Shown: in pieces, positions 8,591 to 17,843 of the stretch | Layout: every line of letters starts with the position of its first letter | How positions within the stretch are numbered: the first letter of the stretch is position 1 | Assembly (NCBI RefSeq): GCF_001512285.1 | Contig: NZ_LNUV01000004.1 | Location: 434,001-498,000 of the forward strand | Origin: Arthrobacter sp. EpRS71 | Lineage (GTDB): Bacteria > Actinomycetota > Actinomycetes > Actinomycetales > Micrococcaceae | Length of the DNA stretch: 64,000 nt | Reading direction: 5' to 3' | Program-made: the position numbers and the translations under genes | The notes under the pieces: model-generated | What the model saw: the letters and a program-made list of their open reading frames with translations, nothing else | Told to the model about the DNA's origin: nothing | Databases searched by the model: none

Positions 8591-9487
8591 CTACTTCACG
8601 TTGTCCGGGTGCGACCCGGTCCGATGATGGCGTTCGAGTCCTGCGATGCCGTCCATGTCGGCAGTATCCAGTTCGAAGTCATGGACGGCAAGATTTTCCT
8701 TGATCCGCCCTGCAGAGCTTGCTTTGGGGATCACCAGGTTTCCCACTTGGAGGTGCCAGCGGAGAATCACCTGCGCGGGTGTCCGGTTGTACTTGTCCGC
8801 CAGTGCGGTAATGGCGGGGTCGGCCAGGACCTGTCCGCGGCCCAGCGGACTCCACGCTTCCGTGGCGATGCCGAGCTGTTCGTGGAGAGTTCGCAAGCGG
8901 GTCTGCTGAAGCCAGGGGTGCAGCTCGATCTGGTTCACCGCCGGAACAACTTCAGCCTTCTGCATCAGCTCTTCCAAGTGTCCGGGCTGGAAGTTGGACA
9001 CGCCGATGGCCCGCACTTTCCCTTCCCGGTACAGGGTCTCCAAGGCTTTGTAGGTCTCTGCAAACAGTCCCCGCCCGGCACAGGGCCAGTGGATGAGGTA
9101 GAGGTCTACAAAGTCCAGCCCAAGGTTGGAGATGGAGGTGTCGAACGCCCGGAGCGTGGCATCGTAGCCGTGGTCATCGTTCCAGACCTTGGTGGTGACG
9201 AAGAGGTCCTCGCGTGCAAGTGCGTGTACGGATTCGCCGGAGCCGCCGGTGCCTCTGTTCGCTTCAGTGGCGTCTCCGATCGCACCGCCAAGCGCCCGGC
9301 CCACCCCCACTTCGTTGCCGTACATGGCGGCCGTATCAAATCGTCTGTAGCCCTCGCCCAAGGCAGTGGCAACCAAGGCTTCTGCGTCGGTGGCGGGAAC
9401 TTTATAGAGTCCGTATCCCATGCGGTCCATCTGTACGCCGTTGTTAAGCGCCAACTTGTTCGATGTCAGCTTTGAAGGGGATCTCAT
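8591..9487 (-). CDS. Aldo/keto reductase
   Basis: NADPH-dependent aldo/keto reductase of about 298 residues. Counting from the ATG at 9487, the catalytic tetrad is Asp51, Tyr56, Lys100 and His133 (in RRFDTAAMYGN, VTTKVW and YLIHWP). Cofactor motifs GVSNFQPGHLEEL and VIPKASS follow. A Gly/Thr-rich insertion of about 25 residues after the Tyr56 region (GDATEANRGTGG and on) is longer than usual. GTG at 9514 and ATG at 9505 are alternative starts; no start has a good ribosome site, so the N-terminus is uncertain. It lies just after the SorC regulator on the same strand. The substrate is unknown. Confidence 0.85.
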   Translation of the reverse strand: MRSPSKLTSNKLALNNGVQMDRMGYGLYKVPATDAEALVATALGEGYRRFDTAAMYGNEVGVGRALGGAIGDATEANRGTGGSGESVHALAREDLFVTTKVWNDDHGYDATLRAFDTSISNLGLDFVDLYLIHWPCAGRGLFAETYKALETLYREGKVRAIGVSNFQPGHLEELMQKAEVVPAVNQIELHPWLQQTRLRTLHEQLGIATEAWSPLGRGQVLADPAITALADKYNRTPAQVILRWHLQVGNLVIPKASSAGRIKENLAVHDFELDTADMDGIAGLERHHRTGSHPDNVK

Positions 9488-9521
9488 AGCAACGACTCTA
9501 CCCATTCCTTGCACGATTACT

Positions 9522-10484
9522 TCAGGAATGGCCGTTGAAACTCACCAGGCGTCGGGCTGAGGCTTCGTCCAAAATAAGGTCAGTTGCCAGCCCGGCTGCC
9601 AGCGCACCTTGGAGTCCATTGATCTTGGACGCCCCGGAGACCACACAGATCCGGCGCCTGACTTGACGCAACTGTTCATGGCCGGGACCGGTCGACCTCT
9701 CATTGAGGGTGATGCCGTCCGAGGACCCGTCACTCCTGAAGAAGACCGTTGCGACGTCGCCAACCACGTCGTCGGCGGCCAGCATGGTGAGGTCGTGTTC
9801 ATCGAGGTAACCACCGGCGTAGACGTGGCTCGGGTAATCGGAATCCACCGATCCGACGCCGAAGATGGCGATGCTCATGCGGGCCTGCAAGTCCAGGATG
9901 CGTTGAACGCTGCGCTCATTCCACATGGCCGTCTTGGTGGAGGCGTGATCAAAAAAGGCCGGAACAGGGAACTGTTCCACACGGGCACCGTAGGCGCTGC
10001 CGAAGCGCCGCATGATGTCACTGGCATAGGTAATGCCGGTGGTTTGCATGTTTCCGGCTCCGTTGAGTTGAACCACGATGCTGTCGTGCGTCACCTTGCG
10101 GGTGAGGTGCCGGCTGACCGCACTCAGCGTCGCGCCCCAGGCCACACCGATAATGGCATTGGAGTCCACCAGGGGGCCGATTGTTCGTGCTGCCTGCATG
10201 GCGACGCGGTCCAAGGTCTCGGCTTCGTTGAGAGTATCCAGTACCGGGACCACGTGGACGTCCACGCCGTATTGGGTCCTGATCTGGCTTTCCAGCTCAG
10301 GACCGGTATCAAACGGGCTGCGAATCTGGACCTGAACCAGCCCCGTTTCCCTCGCCGAAGACAGCAGCCTGGACACCGTCGATCGGGACGTCCGGAGCTC
10401 TCGGGCAATCGCATCCATGGTCAGGTCCTGCAGGTAATACATCTGTGCAGCCCGGAGCGCATCAGAGTGACGTGATCGTGCCAT
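9522..10484 (-). CDS. SorC/DeoR-type sugar-binding transcriptional regulator
   Basis: 320-residue regulator with an N-terminal winged helix (RAAQMYYLQDLTMDAIAREL then TSRSTVSRLLSSARETGLV, residues about 8-55). The large C-terminal effector domain of the SorC family shows GVAWGATLSAV and FGVGSVDSDYPS. Such proteins bind phosphorylated sugars or polyols. ATG at 10484 has AAGGA 6 nt upstream and is preferred to GTG at 10502. It is divergent from glpD, so control of the glycerol operon is the natural guess. Controlling the reductase-hydrolase-glycosyltransferase genes downstream of it is the other option. Confidence 0.88.
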   Translation of the reverse strand: MARSRHSDALRAAQMYYLQDLTMDAIARELRTSRSTVSRLLSSARETGLVQVQIRSPFDTGPELESQIRTQYGVDVHVVPVLDTLNEAETLDRVAMQAARTIGPLVDSNAIIGVAWGATLSAVSRHLTRKVTHDSIVVQLNGAGNMQTTGITYASDIMRRFGSAYGARVEQFPVPAFFDHASTKTAMWNERSVQRILDLQARMSIAIFGVGSVDSDYPSHVYAGGYLDEHDLTMLAADDVVGDVATVFFRSDGSSDGITLNERSTGPGHEQLRQVRRRICVVSGASKINGLQGALAAGLATDLILDEASARRLVSFNGHS

Positions 10485-10497
10485 CTCGTTTCCTTCC

Positions 10498-10546
10498 TGC
10501 ACGTTTGTGCAAATAGCTTGACTCCATTTTCCACCTTCGCAAGATT
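10498..10546 (+). promoter_or_regulatory. Candidate glpD promoter with overlapping inverted repeat
   Basis: TTGACT (10518-10523) and AAGATT (10541-10546) are 17 bp apart, upstream of glpD. Just before them is the inverted repeat TGCAC-N4-GTGCA (10498-10511). TTGCACAA-like half sites are typical of SorC-family operators, so this may be the site of the divergent regulator. Assigned by eye. Confidence 0.4.
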
Positions 10547-10606
10547 AGTGGTGAACGGTGCAGCAGCGAGTGGCGCGGCGCACGAACCAAGCCCAAGGGA
10601 GCAGTT

Positions 10607-12388
10607 TTGGGACACAACAAGATTTCCGGTACCTCACAGCACACTCAGCGCGACTCCGTCGTTGCACTGCAGGAGCGGCCCTCGGCCAAGGTGCTCATCA
10701 TCGGCGGAGGCATCAACGGTGTGGGAACCTTCCGCGACCTCGCCCTCCAAGGCGTGGACGTCGCACTTGTTGAACGCGGTGACTACTGCCAGGGTGCCAG
10801 CGGAGCTTCGTCCCACATGATCCACGGCGGCATCCGCTACCTCGAAAACGGTGAGTTCCGGCTGGTCCAGGAATCCGTGGTTGAGCGCAACAGGCTCCTG
10901 CGGATCGCTCCGCACTACGTGAAGCCCCTGCAGACCACCATCCCGATCTTCAGCACATTCTCCGGAATTCTGTCTGCGCCCATGCGGTTCCTCACCCACA
11001 AGCAGGGTAAGCCCAAGGAACGTGGAGCGTTCCTCATCAAGGTGGGCCTGAGCATGTACGACTTCTTCTCCCGTGACGGCGGGAGTGTTCCCCGCCACCA
11101 GTTCCGTGGACGGACGAAGGCCCTTGCTGAGCTCCCCAAGCTGCACTCCGGAATCAAATACGCGGCCACCTACTTTGATGCTTCCGTTCACAACCCGGAA
11201 CGCCTGACCCTGGACGTCTTGCAGGACGGCGAGAAAGCGGGCCGTAGTGGCGGACTGCCGGGAGGAAGCGCCCGCGCAAGCAACTACGTCTCGCTCGTCT
11301 CCATGGGCTCAGACGGAGCGAAGCTCCGCGACGAACTGACGGGCAATGAATTCGACTTCAAAGCTGACGTGATCGTCAACACCACCGGCGCATGGGTGGA
11401 CCTCACCAACCAGGCCATGGGCGCCGTCAGCAAGTTCATGGGCGGCACCAAGGGCTCCCACATCGTCCTGGACCACCCCGAACTGCTCGCGGCCTGCAAC
11501 GGGCGCGAAATCTTCTTTGAGCACACAGATGGCCGCATCGTCCTGATCTACCCCATGGGTGACCGGGTGCTTGTTGGCACTACTGACGTGGACGCCGATA
11601 TGTCCGAGGATGCTGTCTGCACCGACGAAGAGATCGACTACTTCTTCGATCTTGTTGGCCACGTGTTCCCCACCATCAAGGTGCAGCGCGAACAGATCGT
11701 CTACAGTTTCGCCGGTGTCCGTCCCTTGCCGCGCCACGACGAAACGCAGCCCGGATTCGTCTCACGCGACTACCGCATCGAACGCAGCGTCCGTTCCGGC
11801 AGCGACGCCGTCGCAACCCCAGGCGGCAAGGCCGCCGTCGTCCTCAGCTTGGTGGGTGGCAAATGGACCACGTTCCGCGCTTTGGCAGAACACATGACCA
11901 ACGACGTCCTGCGCGAACTGGGCATGGACCGCAAAGTCTCGACGGCGAAACTCGCCATCGGCGGCGGTGCCGGCTTCCCGGCCACCGAACAGGGCGAACA
12001 GGAATGGATCAAGATGCACATGGGGCCGGGCCTTGACGCTGACCGTGTAGCTGTCCTGCTGACCCGGTACGGAACCCGGGCGGACGCCGTCATCGAATAC
12101 CTCAATGCCGGACACGACGCACCACTGCGTTCCACCCGTGAACTGAGCGTCCGGGAACTGGCCTTCATGGCAGAGCACGAACAGATCGGGCACCTGGTGG
12201 ATGTCCTCATCCGCCGAACGTCGCTCGCATTCCGTGGCTTGGTCACCGGGGAGCTGCTCAATGAGATCGCCGCGGCACTTGCTGAACCGCTCGGTTGGGA
12301 CGCTGCTGCCCGCGAGGCAGAAATCCGCCACGCCCAGGAGGTACTGCAGAGGTTCCACAAGGTTGACGTGCACAGTCTCGTAGCCTGA
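10607..12388 (+). CDS. glpD: Glycerol-3-phosphate dehydrogenase, FAD-dependent
   Basis: 593-residue membrane-associated flavoenzyme that oxidises glycerol 3-phosphate to dihydroxyacetone phosphate and feeds electrons to menaquinone. The dinucleotide-binding motif GGGINGVG is at residues 33-40, followed by VDVALVERGDY and GASGASSHMIHGGIRYLE, the classic GlpD FAD contacts. The C-terminal cap domain is complete. Translation probably starts at TTG 10607, with AAGGGAG about 6 nt upstream. It is the first gene of glpD-glpF-glpK and is divergent from the SorC regulator. Confidence 0.95.
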   Translation: MGHNKISGTSQHTQRDSVVALQERPSAKVLIIGGGINGVGTFRDLALQGVDVALVERGDYCQGASGASSHMIHGGIRYLENGEFRLVQESVVERNRLLRIAPHYVKPLQTTIPIFSTFSGILSAPMRFLTHKQGKPKERGAFLIKVGLSMYDFFSRDGGSVPRHQFRGRTKALAELPKLHSGIKYAATYFDASVHNPERLTLDVLQDGEKAGRSGGLPGGSARASNYVSLVSMGSDGAKLRDELTGNEFDFKADVIVNTTGAWVDLTNQAMGAVSKFMGGTKGSHIVLDHPELLAACNGREIFFEHTDGRIVLIYPMGDRVLVGTTDVDADMSEDAVCTDEEIDYFFDLVGHVFPTIKVQREQIVYSFAGVRPLPRHDETQPGFVSRDYRIERSVRSGSDAVATPGGKAAVVLSLVGGKWTTFRALAEHMTNDVLRELGMDRKVSTAKLAIGGGAGFPATEQGEQEWIKMHMGPGLDADRVAVLLTRYGTRADAVIEYLNAGHDAPLRSTRELSVRELAFMAEHEQIGHLVDVLIRRTSLAFRGLVTGELLNEIAAALAEPLGWDAAAREAEIRHAQEVLQRFHKVDVHSLVA

Positions 12389-12472
12389 CACCAAGCAGCG
12401 GAAAACTTGACCGTCCCCGAGTGCGGTGGGGGCGGAATGGGGTAGGTGGACCCGCCAGGGGAACACCACACC

Positions 12473-12503
12473 GGGACGGTTCCGGAGACAACGGAACCGT
12501 CCC
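12473..12503 (+). terminator. Hairpin between glpD and glpF
   Basis: Perfect 12-bp inverted repeat (GGGACGGTTCCG and complement, 7-nt loop) in the 168-base gap between glpD and glpF. It could end part of the glpD transcripts or protect a processed glpFK message. No U-run follows. Confidence 0.5.
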
Positions 12504-12556
12504 AACAGCCTCTTCACCCGCGAGGGGGCTGACAACAGAAAAATGAGGAGTCAAAG

Positions 12557-13309
12557 ATGTCTCTTGGAATTGTTTTCCTTTCCGAAGTATTCGGAACCAT
12601 GATGCTGACCCTGCTGGGTTGCGGCGTCGTGGCAAACGTCGCGCTCAAAGGCACCAAGGGCAACAACGCCGGATTCTTGATGGTGACGTGGGGCTGGGGT
12701 ATTGCGGTCTTCGCGGGCGTTTTCGTGGCCGCAAAGTCTGGCGCGCACCTTAACCCGGCCGTAACCCTGGGCTTGCTGGTCAACGGCAAAGCAGAATACG
12801 CTCCCGGCGTCCCTGTGGATTTTGCCTCCACCCTGACGTACTTCGGTGCTGAACTGCTGGGCGCCTTCCTGGGTGCGGTGGTCTGCTGGCTCGCCTACAA
12901 GCAGCACTTCGATGAAGAACCCCTTGCAGCAAACAAGCTGGGCACCTTCTCCACCGGCCCGGCCATCCGTTCCACCCCCTGGAACCTCGTCACCGAAATC
13001 ATCGGCACGTTCGTCCTGGTCTTCGTCATCCTGACCTTCGGCGGCACCCCCTCGGGCCTCGGCCCGCTGGCCGTTGCACTGCTGGTTGTCGGTATCGGTG
13101 TTTCCCTCGGTGGTCCCACCGGCTACGCCATCAACCCCGCACGTGACCTTGGCCCCCGCATCGCCCACGCCCTCCTTCCCATCAAGGGCAAAGGCTCCAG
13201 TGACTGGGCCTACTCCTGGATCCCCGTCGTCGGCCCGCTGGTTGGTGGCGCCCTCGCCGGCCTGGTAGCCCTGTGGGTACCGGACATCATGCCCGCCATC
13301 GCCGGCTAG
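12557..13309 (+). CDS. glpF: Glycerol uptake facilitator, MIP/aquaglyceroporin family
   Basis: 250-residue channel with six predicted membrane helices that lets glycerol diffuse into the cell. The two half-helix signatures are NPA at residues 66-68 (AHLNPAVT) and NPARD at 192-196. The Asp after the second NPA-Arg is typical of glycerol facilitators rather than strict aquaporins. The ATG start has GAGGAG 10 nt upstream. It lies between glpD and glpK, so it supplies glycerol to the kinase. Confidence 0.95.
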   Translation: MSLGIVFLSEVFGTMMLTLLGCGVVANVALKGTKGNNAGFLMVTWGWGIAVFAGVFVAAKSGAHLNPAVTLGLLVNGKAEYAPGVPVDFASTLTYFGAELLGAFLGAVVCWLAYKQHFDEEPLAANKLGTFSTGPAIRSTPWNLVTEIIGTFVLVFVILTFGGTPSGLGPLAVALLVVGIGVSLGGPTGYAINPARDLGPRIAHALLPIKGKGSSDWAYSWIPVVGPLVGGALAGLVALWVPDIMPAIAG

Positions 13310-13380
13310 TACTGCACACACTCGCAACCGCACAATCACCAAACACTGAAGAGATAGCAAACTAAGACAAGGACGTCACC

Positions 13381-14895
13381 ATGAATCAATACGTCATCGC
13401 CATCGACCAAGGCACCACCAGCTCCCGCGCCATCGTTTTCGACCACACGGGCAACATCGTCTCCACCGGCCAGATGGAGCACGAGCAGATCTTCCCTCAG
13501 GCCGGCTGGGTGGAGCACAACCCCGCCGAAATCTGGAACAACACCCGGGAAGTCATTGCCTCAGCCCTGTCCAAGGCGAACCTGACGCGGCACGACATCG
13601 CCGCCGTCGGCATCACCAACCAGCGCGAAACCGCCGTCGTCTGGGACAAGAACACCGGCGAAGCCGTCTACAACGCCATCGTCTGGCAGGACACCCGCAC
13701 GCAGCCCATCGTCGATGAACTGGCACAGGACGGGGGAGTGGAGCGCTTCAAACAGAAGGTGGGCCTTCCGCTGGCAACATACTTCTCCGGCACCAAAATC
13801 AAGTGGATCCTGGACAACGTGGACGGCGCCCGCGAACGCGCCGAAGCCGGTGACCTCCTCTTCGGCAACACCGACGCCTGGGTCCTCTGGAACCTGACCG
13901 GCGGCGTGGACGGCGGTGTGCACGTCACCGACGTCACCAACGCCTCCCGCACCCTGTTCATGGACCTCGAAACGCTCCAATGGGACCAGGAAATTTTGGA
14001 CGTCTTCGGTGTTCCAGCCTCCATGATGCCTGCCATCAAGTCGTCTTCCGAGGTGTACGGACACGTCCACACCTCGCAGTTGCTTCGCGAAACGCCAGTA
14101 GCCGGCATCCTCGGTGACCAGCAGGCAGCAACGTTCGGTCAAGCCGCGTTCCAGCCAGGCGAAGCCAAAAACACCTACGGCACAGGCTGCTTCCTGATCT
14201 TCAACACCGGCGAAGAGATCGTTCACTCCAAGAACGGCCTGCTCACCACCCTCGGATACAAACTGGGAGACGCCAAACCGCACTACGCCCTTGAAGGATC
14301 CATCGCCGTCACCGGGTCCCTGATCCAGTGGCTCCGCGACAACCTCGGCATGATCAGCTCCGCCCCGGAGGTAGAAGAACTTGCCGCCGGTGTTAAGGAC
14401 AACGGAGGCGTTTACATCGTCCCCGCATTCTCCGGACTGTTTGCACCGTACTGGCGTGCAGACGCACGCGGAGCAATCGTCGGCCTCACCCGTTTCGCCA
14501 ACAAGGGCCACATCGCCCGCGCAGCCCTGGAAGCAACTGCTTTCCAGACCCGCGAGGTGCTCGACGCCGTCAACGCCGACTCGGGTGTCCCGCTCACCGA
14601 GTTGAAGGTCGACGGCGGCATGGTCGCCAACGAGGCACTCATGCAGTTCCAGGCCGACATCCTGGGCGTACCCGTAGTCCGTCCGAAAGTAGTCGAGACC
14701 ACGGCCCTCGGTGCTGCCTACGCCGCCGGCCTCGCCGTCGGCTTCTGGAAAGACCTCGGCGAGCTCAGTGCCAACTGGAACGAAGACAAGCGCTGGGAAC
14801 CGCAACTGCCGGCAGAAGAGCAGGAGCGTCAGCTGCGGCTCTGGAAGAAGGCCGTCACAAAGTCCATGGACTGGGTCGACGAGGACGTTAAGTAG
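13381..14895 (+). CDS. glpK: Glycerol kinase
   Basis: 504-residue FGGY-family kinase that traps incoming glycerol as glycerol 3-phosphate. The N-terminal phosphate loop [13 protein letters not shown], the [13 protein letters not shown] segment, the [10 protein letters not shown] loop and the late [13 protein letters not shown] motif are all present. The length is standard. It begins 71 bases after glpF and is the last gene of the operon; a long compound palindrome follows its stop. Confidence 0.97.
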   Translation: MNQYVIAIDQGTTSSRAIVFDHTGNIVSTGQMEHEQIFPQAGWVEHNPAEIWNNTREVIASALSKANLTRHDIAAVGITNQRETAVVWDKNTGEAVYNAIVWQDTRTQPIVDELAQDGGVERFKQKVGLPLATYFSGTKIKWILDNVDGARERAEAGDLLFGNTDAWVLWNLTGGVDGGVHVTDVTNASRTLFMDLETLQWDQEILDVFGVPASMMPAIKSSSEVYGHVHTSQLLRETPVAGILGDQQAATFGQAAFQPGEAKNTYGTGCFLIFNTGEEIVHSKNGLLTTLGYKLGDAKPHYALEGSIAVTGSLIQWLRDNLGMISSAPEVEELAAGVKDNGGVYIVPAFSGLFAPYWRADARGAIVGLTRFANKGHIARAALEATAFQTREVLDAVNADSGVPLTELKVDGGMVANEALMQFQADILGVPVVRPKVVETTALGAAYAAGLAVGFWKDLGELSANWNEDKRWEPQLPAEEQERQLRLWKKAVTKSMDWVDEDVK

Positions 14896-14907
14896 CCATC
14901 TCCCGAC

Positions 14908-15040
14908 GTTGACGGCAGCCGCGCCTGCCCCGCCCGTCCCCAGCTGCTCCCGCCGCTCGCAAGCTCGCGGTGGGGCCCTCGCAGCTGGGGGCCCACCGCG
15001 GGTGGCCACCACACCCGGGCGAGGCGCGGCTGCCGTCAAC
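14908..15040. repeat. 133-bp compound inverted repeat downstream of glpK
   Basis: Outer arms of 19 bp are perfect (14908-14926 with 15022-15040, beginning GTTGACGGCAGCC). Nested inside are perfect 10-bp arms CCCCAGCTGC/GCAGCTGGGG (14938-14947 with 14981-14990), and the tip carries CCGCTCGCAAGCTCGCGG. This is much larger than a simple terminator and resembles a dispersed intergenic palindromic (REP/MITE-like) element. It has no coding capacity. It may also end glpK transcription. Confidence 0.6.
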
Positions 15041-15094
15041 TCATCCATCAGTTCTGTAAGCCGCTCGATGCGACGTGGGAGTTTGATCGTGCGC

Positions 15095-15100
15095 TATTGT
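15095..15100 (+). promoter_or_regulatory. Candidate -10 box before the leuS leader peptide
   Basis: TATTGT, then 6 nt, then the ATG of the leader peptide at 15107. The spacing implies a leaderless leader peptide. The leuA leader has the same arrangement. Confidence 0.5.
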
Positions 15101-15106
15101 AGATCT

Positions 15107-15133
15107 ATGCGTGCGATCCTTCTGCTTAGCTAG
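15107..15133 (+). CDS. Leucine-rich leader peptide of leuS (MRAILLLS)
   Basis: Eight codons, ATG to TAG, encoding MRAILLLS with three leucine codons in a row (CTT CTG CTT). The first hairpin starts inside its stop codon and a terminator hairpin follows. This is the layout of a transcription attenuator that senses charged tRNA-Leu. Attenuators before leuS have been predicted in some Streptomyces. The peptide resembles the leuA leader in this window, sharing the LLLS codons and the start MR. There is no ribosome site, so leaderless translation is likely. Confidence 0.65.
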   Translation: MRAILLLS

Positions 15134-15186
15134 CCGCTCGGCTTTCATTAGCCGTGCGGCCGCCCCTCCATTGTTGAGGGGCTTTT
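15133..15186 (+). promoter_or_regulatory. Attenuator of leuS: hairpin plus intrinsic terminator
   Basis: First hairpin: 15133-15143 with 15150-15160 (11 bp, one mismatch, loop TTCATT), beginning at the last base of the leader stop codon. Second hairpin: GCCCCTC/GAGGGGC at 15162-15168 and 15176-15182, followed by TTTT, a rho-independent terminator. leuS starts 70 bases further on. I could not identify the competing antiterminator by eye. Confidence 0.6.
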
Positions 15187-15255
15187 GTGTGTCCGGGGGT
15201 TTCCCGGGCCGCAGCAGGAGTCAAAACCGCCATCGAAGAACAGAAGAGGGCAGCA

Positions 15256-17784
15256 GTGAGCGTTCAGCCGGAGACAGAGACCGGAACAGCACCAACAGCC
15301 GCAGCCGAAGCGCCTGAAGAGGGCGTCTACAGCTTTGCAGCGATGGAAGCCAAGTGGCCGCAGGTCTGGGAAGACCTTAAAGTCTTCACGCCTGCCGACG
15401 ACGGTTCCAAGGAACGCCGTTACGTGCTGGACATGTTCCCCTACCCCTCCGGCGACCTCCACATGGGCCACGCAGAAGCGTTCGCCATGGGCGACGTCGT
15501 AGCGCGCTACCTGCGCCAGAAGGGCTTCGACGTCCTGCACCCCATCGGTTGGGACTCATTCGGACTGCCCGCGGAGAACGCCGCGATCAAGCGAAACGCC
15601 CACCCCAGCGAGTGGACGTACGCCAACATCGACACCCAGGCTGCCTCGTTCAAGCGATACGCCATCTCTGCCGACTGGTCCCGCCGCATCCACACCTCAG
15701 ACCCCGAGTACTACCGGTGGACCCAGTGGCTGTTCAAGCGCTTCTACGAGCGTGGCCTGGCCTACCGCAAGGACTCGCCCGTTAACTGGTGCCCCAAGGA
15801 CCTCACCGTCCTGGCGAACGAGCAGGTAGTCAACGGTGCTTGTGAGCGCTGTGGCACACCTGTCACCAAGAAGTCGTTGAACCAGTGGTACTTCAAGATC
15901 ACCGACTACGCCGACCGTCTCCTCGAGGACATGGACCAGCTCAAAGGCCACTGGCCCGAGCGCGTTCTGGCCATGCAGCGCAACTGGATCGGGCGTTCCG
16001 AGGGCGCCCACGTGCGCTTCGTCATCGAAGCCACGCAAGACCGTGCCGAGCGCGAAGTCACCGTGTTCACCACGCGGCCGGACACCCTCTACGGCGCAAC
16101 GTTCTTCGTGGTCGCAGCAGATGCGCACCTGGCGCTGGACCTGGTCACACCCGAGCAGCACGACGCCCTCATGGAGTACCGAGAAAAGGTCAAAGGGCTC
16201 TCTGAAATCGACCGCCAGTCCACCGAACGCGAGAAGACCGGCGTCTTCACGGGGCGCTACGCCATCAACCCCTTGAACGGGGAGAAGTTGCCGGTATGGG
16301 CCGCCGACTATGTCTTGGCCGACTACGGTACAGGCGCCATCATGGCCGTCCCCGCACACGATCAGCGCGACCTCGACTTCGCCAAGGCCTTCGACCTGCC
16401 CGTCCGAGCAGTGTTCGAGACCGGGGACGAGGAGCCGGCCGAGACCGGCTTGGCTTCGACAGGTGAAGGAACGCTGAAGAACTCCGGCGAACTGGACGGG
16501 CTCACCAAGGCTGAAGGCATTCCCGCAGCGATTGAGATCCTCGAGAAACTGGGAACCGGAGAGAAGTTCGTCAACTTCCGGCTGCGTGACTGGCTGCTGA
16601 GCCGCCAACGTTTCTGGGGTACCCCTATTCCCATCATCCACTGCGGTGAATGTGGCGAAGTCCCTGTCCCCGATGACCAGCTTCCGGTCAGGCTGCCGGA
16701 CAATTTGCGCGGTGAGGCGCTGTCGCCGAAGGGAACTTCCCCGCTGGCCTCCGCCGTCGAGTGGGTCAACGTTGAGTGCCCCAACTGCGGACGGGCTGCG
16801 CAGCGTGATACAGACACCATGGACACGTTTGTGGACTCGTCCTGGTACTTCCTGCGGTTCGTGTCGCCCGATTACACCGAGGGCCCGTTTGATCCCGAAA
16901 AGATCAACAACTGGATGCCGGTTGGACAGTACGTGGGCGGCGTGGAGCATGCCATCCTGCACCTGCTCTATGCACGCTTCTTCACCAAGGTCATCAAGGA
17001 CATCGGCCTGATTGAGGCCAACGAGCCGTTCTCGGCCCTGCTCAACCAGGGCCAGGTACTCAACGGCGGCAAGGCCATGAGCAAGTCCCTCGGCAACGGT
17101 GTGGATCTGGGCGAGCAATTGGACAAGTTCGGTGTTGACGCCGTACGGCTCACCATGGTCTTCGCCTCCCCGCCGGAGGACGACGTCGACTGGGCGGATG
17201 TTTCGCCGTCGGGTTCGGCCAAGTTCCTGGCGCGTGCCTGGCGCCTCGGCCAAGACGTCAGCAGCGAGCCCGGTGTTGATCCTGCTGCCGGTGACCGTGC
17301 CCTGCGCACCGTGACGCACAAGACCATTGCCGACGCCGCTGATCTCCTGGACAACAACAAGTTCAACGTGGTGGTTGCCCGCCTCATGGAGTTGGTCAAC
17401 GCCACGCGCAAAACCATCGACTCGGGCGCCGGTGCGGCAGATCCCGCCGTTCGTGAAGCAGTGGAGGCCGTAGCGGTCATTCTCAGCCTGTTTGCGCCGT
17501 ACACCGCAGAGGACCTGTGGAACACCCTCGGCCACCCGGCCTCCGTAGCAAATGCTGGCTGGCCGAAGCACGACGACGCACTGCTGGTGCAGGACACCGT
17601 CACCGCCGTGGTTCAGGTCCAGGGCAAGGTTCGCGACCGCCTGGACGTTTCGCCGGACATCACCGAGGACGAGCTGCGAGAGCTCGCCTTGGCCTCGGAG
17701 AACGTCCAGCGGGCCTTGGATGGCCGCGGCATCCGTACGGTTATCGTGCGGGCACCTAAACTGGTGAACATCGTTCCTGCGTAG
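15256..17784 (+). CDS. leuS: Leucyl-tRNA synthetase
   Basis: 842-residue class I synthetase charging tRNA-Leu. The HIGH-type motif reads HMGH near residue 70, the signature KAMSKS is near 606-611, and the CP1 editing domain lies between them. The C-terminal anticodon-binding and LeuS-specific parts are complete. GTG at 15256 has AAGAGGG 5 nt upstream; the frame is open further back but without a better start. Expression is probably set by the leucine leader and terminator just upstream. A hairpin follows the stop. Confidence 0.97.
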   Translation: MSVQPETETGTAPTAAAEAPEEGVYSFAAMEAKWPQVWEDLKVFTPADDGSKERRYVLDMFPYPSGDLHMGHAEAFAMGDVVARYLRQKGFDVLHPIGWDSFGLPAENAAIKRNAHPSEWTYANIDTQAASFKRYAISADWSRRIHTSDPEYYRWTQWLFKRFYERGLAYRKDSPVNWCPKDLTVLANEQVVNGACERCGTPVTKKSLNQWYFKITDYADRLLEDMDQLKGHWPERVLAMQRNWIGRSEGAHVRFVIEATQDRAEREVTVFTTRPDTLYGATFFVVAADAHLALDLVTPEQHDALMEYREKVKGLSEIDRQSTEREKTGVFTGRYAINPLNGEKLPVWAADYVLADYGTGAIMAVPAHDQRDLDFAKAFDLPVRAVFETGDEEPAETGLASTGEGTLKNSGELDGLTKAEGIPAAIEILEKLGTGEKFVNFRLRDWLLSRQRFWGTPIPIIHCGECGEVPVPDDQLPVRLPDNLRGEALSPKGTSPLASAVEWVNVECPNCGRAAQRDTDTMDTFVDSSWYFLRFVSPDYTEGPFDPEKINNWMPVGQYVGGVEHAILHLLYARFFTKVIKDIGLIEANEPFSALLNQGQVLNGGKAMSKSLGNGVDLGEQLDKFGVDAVRLTMVFASPPEDDVDWADVSPSGSAKFLARAWRLGQDVSSEPGVDPAAGDRALRTVTHKTIADAADLLDNNKFNVVVARLMELVNATRKTIDSGAGAADPAVREAVEAVAVILSLFAPYTAEDLWNTLGHPASVANAGWPKHDDALLVQDTVTAVVQVQGKVRDRLDVSPDITEDELRELALASENVQRALDGRGIRTVIVRAPKLVNIVPA

Positions 17785-17796
17785 CAGGAATTGTGC

Positions 17797-17821
17797 GGCC
17801 GCCGGCACTTTGCCGGCGGCC
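17797..17821 (+). terminator. Hairpin after leuS
   Basis: Perfect 11-bp inverted repeat GGCCGCCGGCA/TGCCGGCGGCC with a 3-nt loop, 12 bases after the leuS stop and 22 bases before the next start. No U-run. Confidence 0.6.
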
Positions 17822-17843
17822 AGCCATCATCTTTGGAGGTCGC

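Noticed and set aside
13561..15048. Long minus-strand open frame (495 codons) opposite glpK
   Set aside because: It is the antisense shadow of glpK, a clear kinase; high GC at third positions opens the opposite frame. The translation has no recognisable motifs. Similar shadows opposite leuS (15697-17808) and lepA (23956-25254) were dropped for the same reason.
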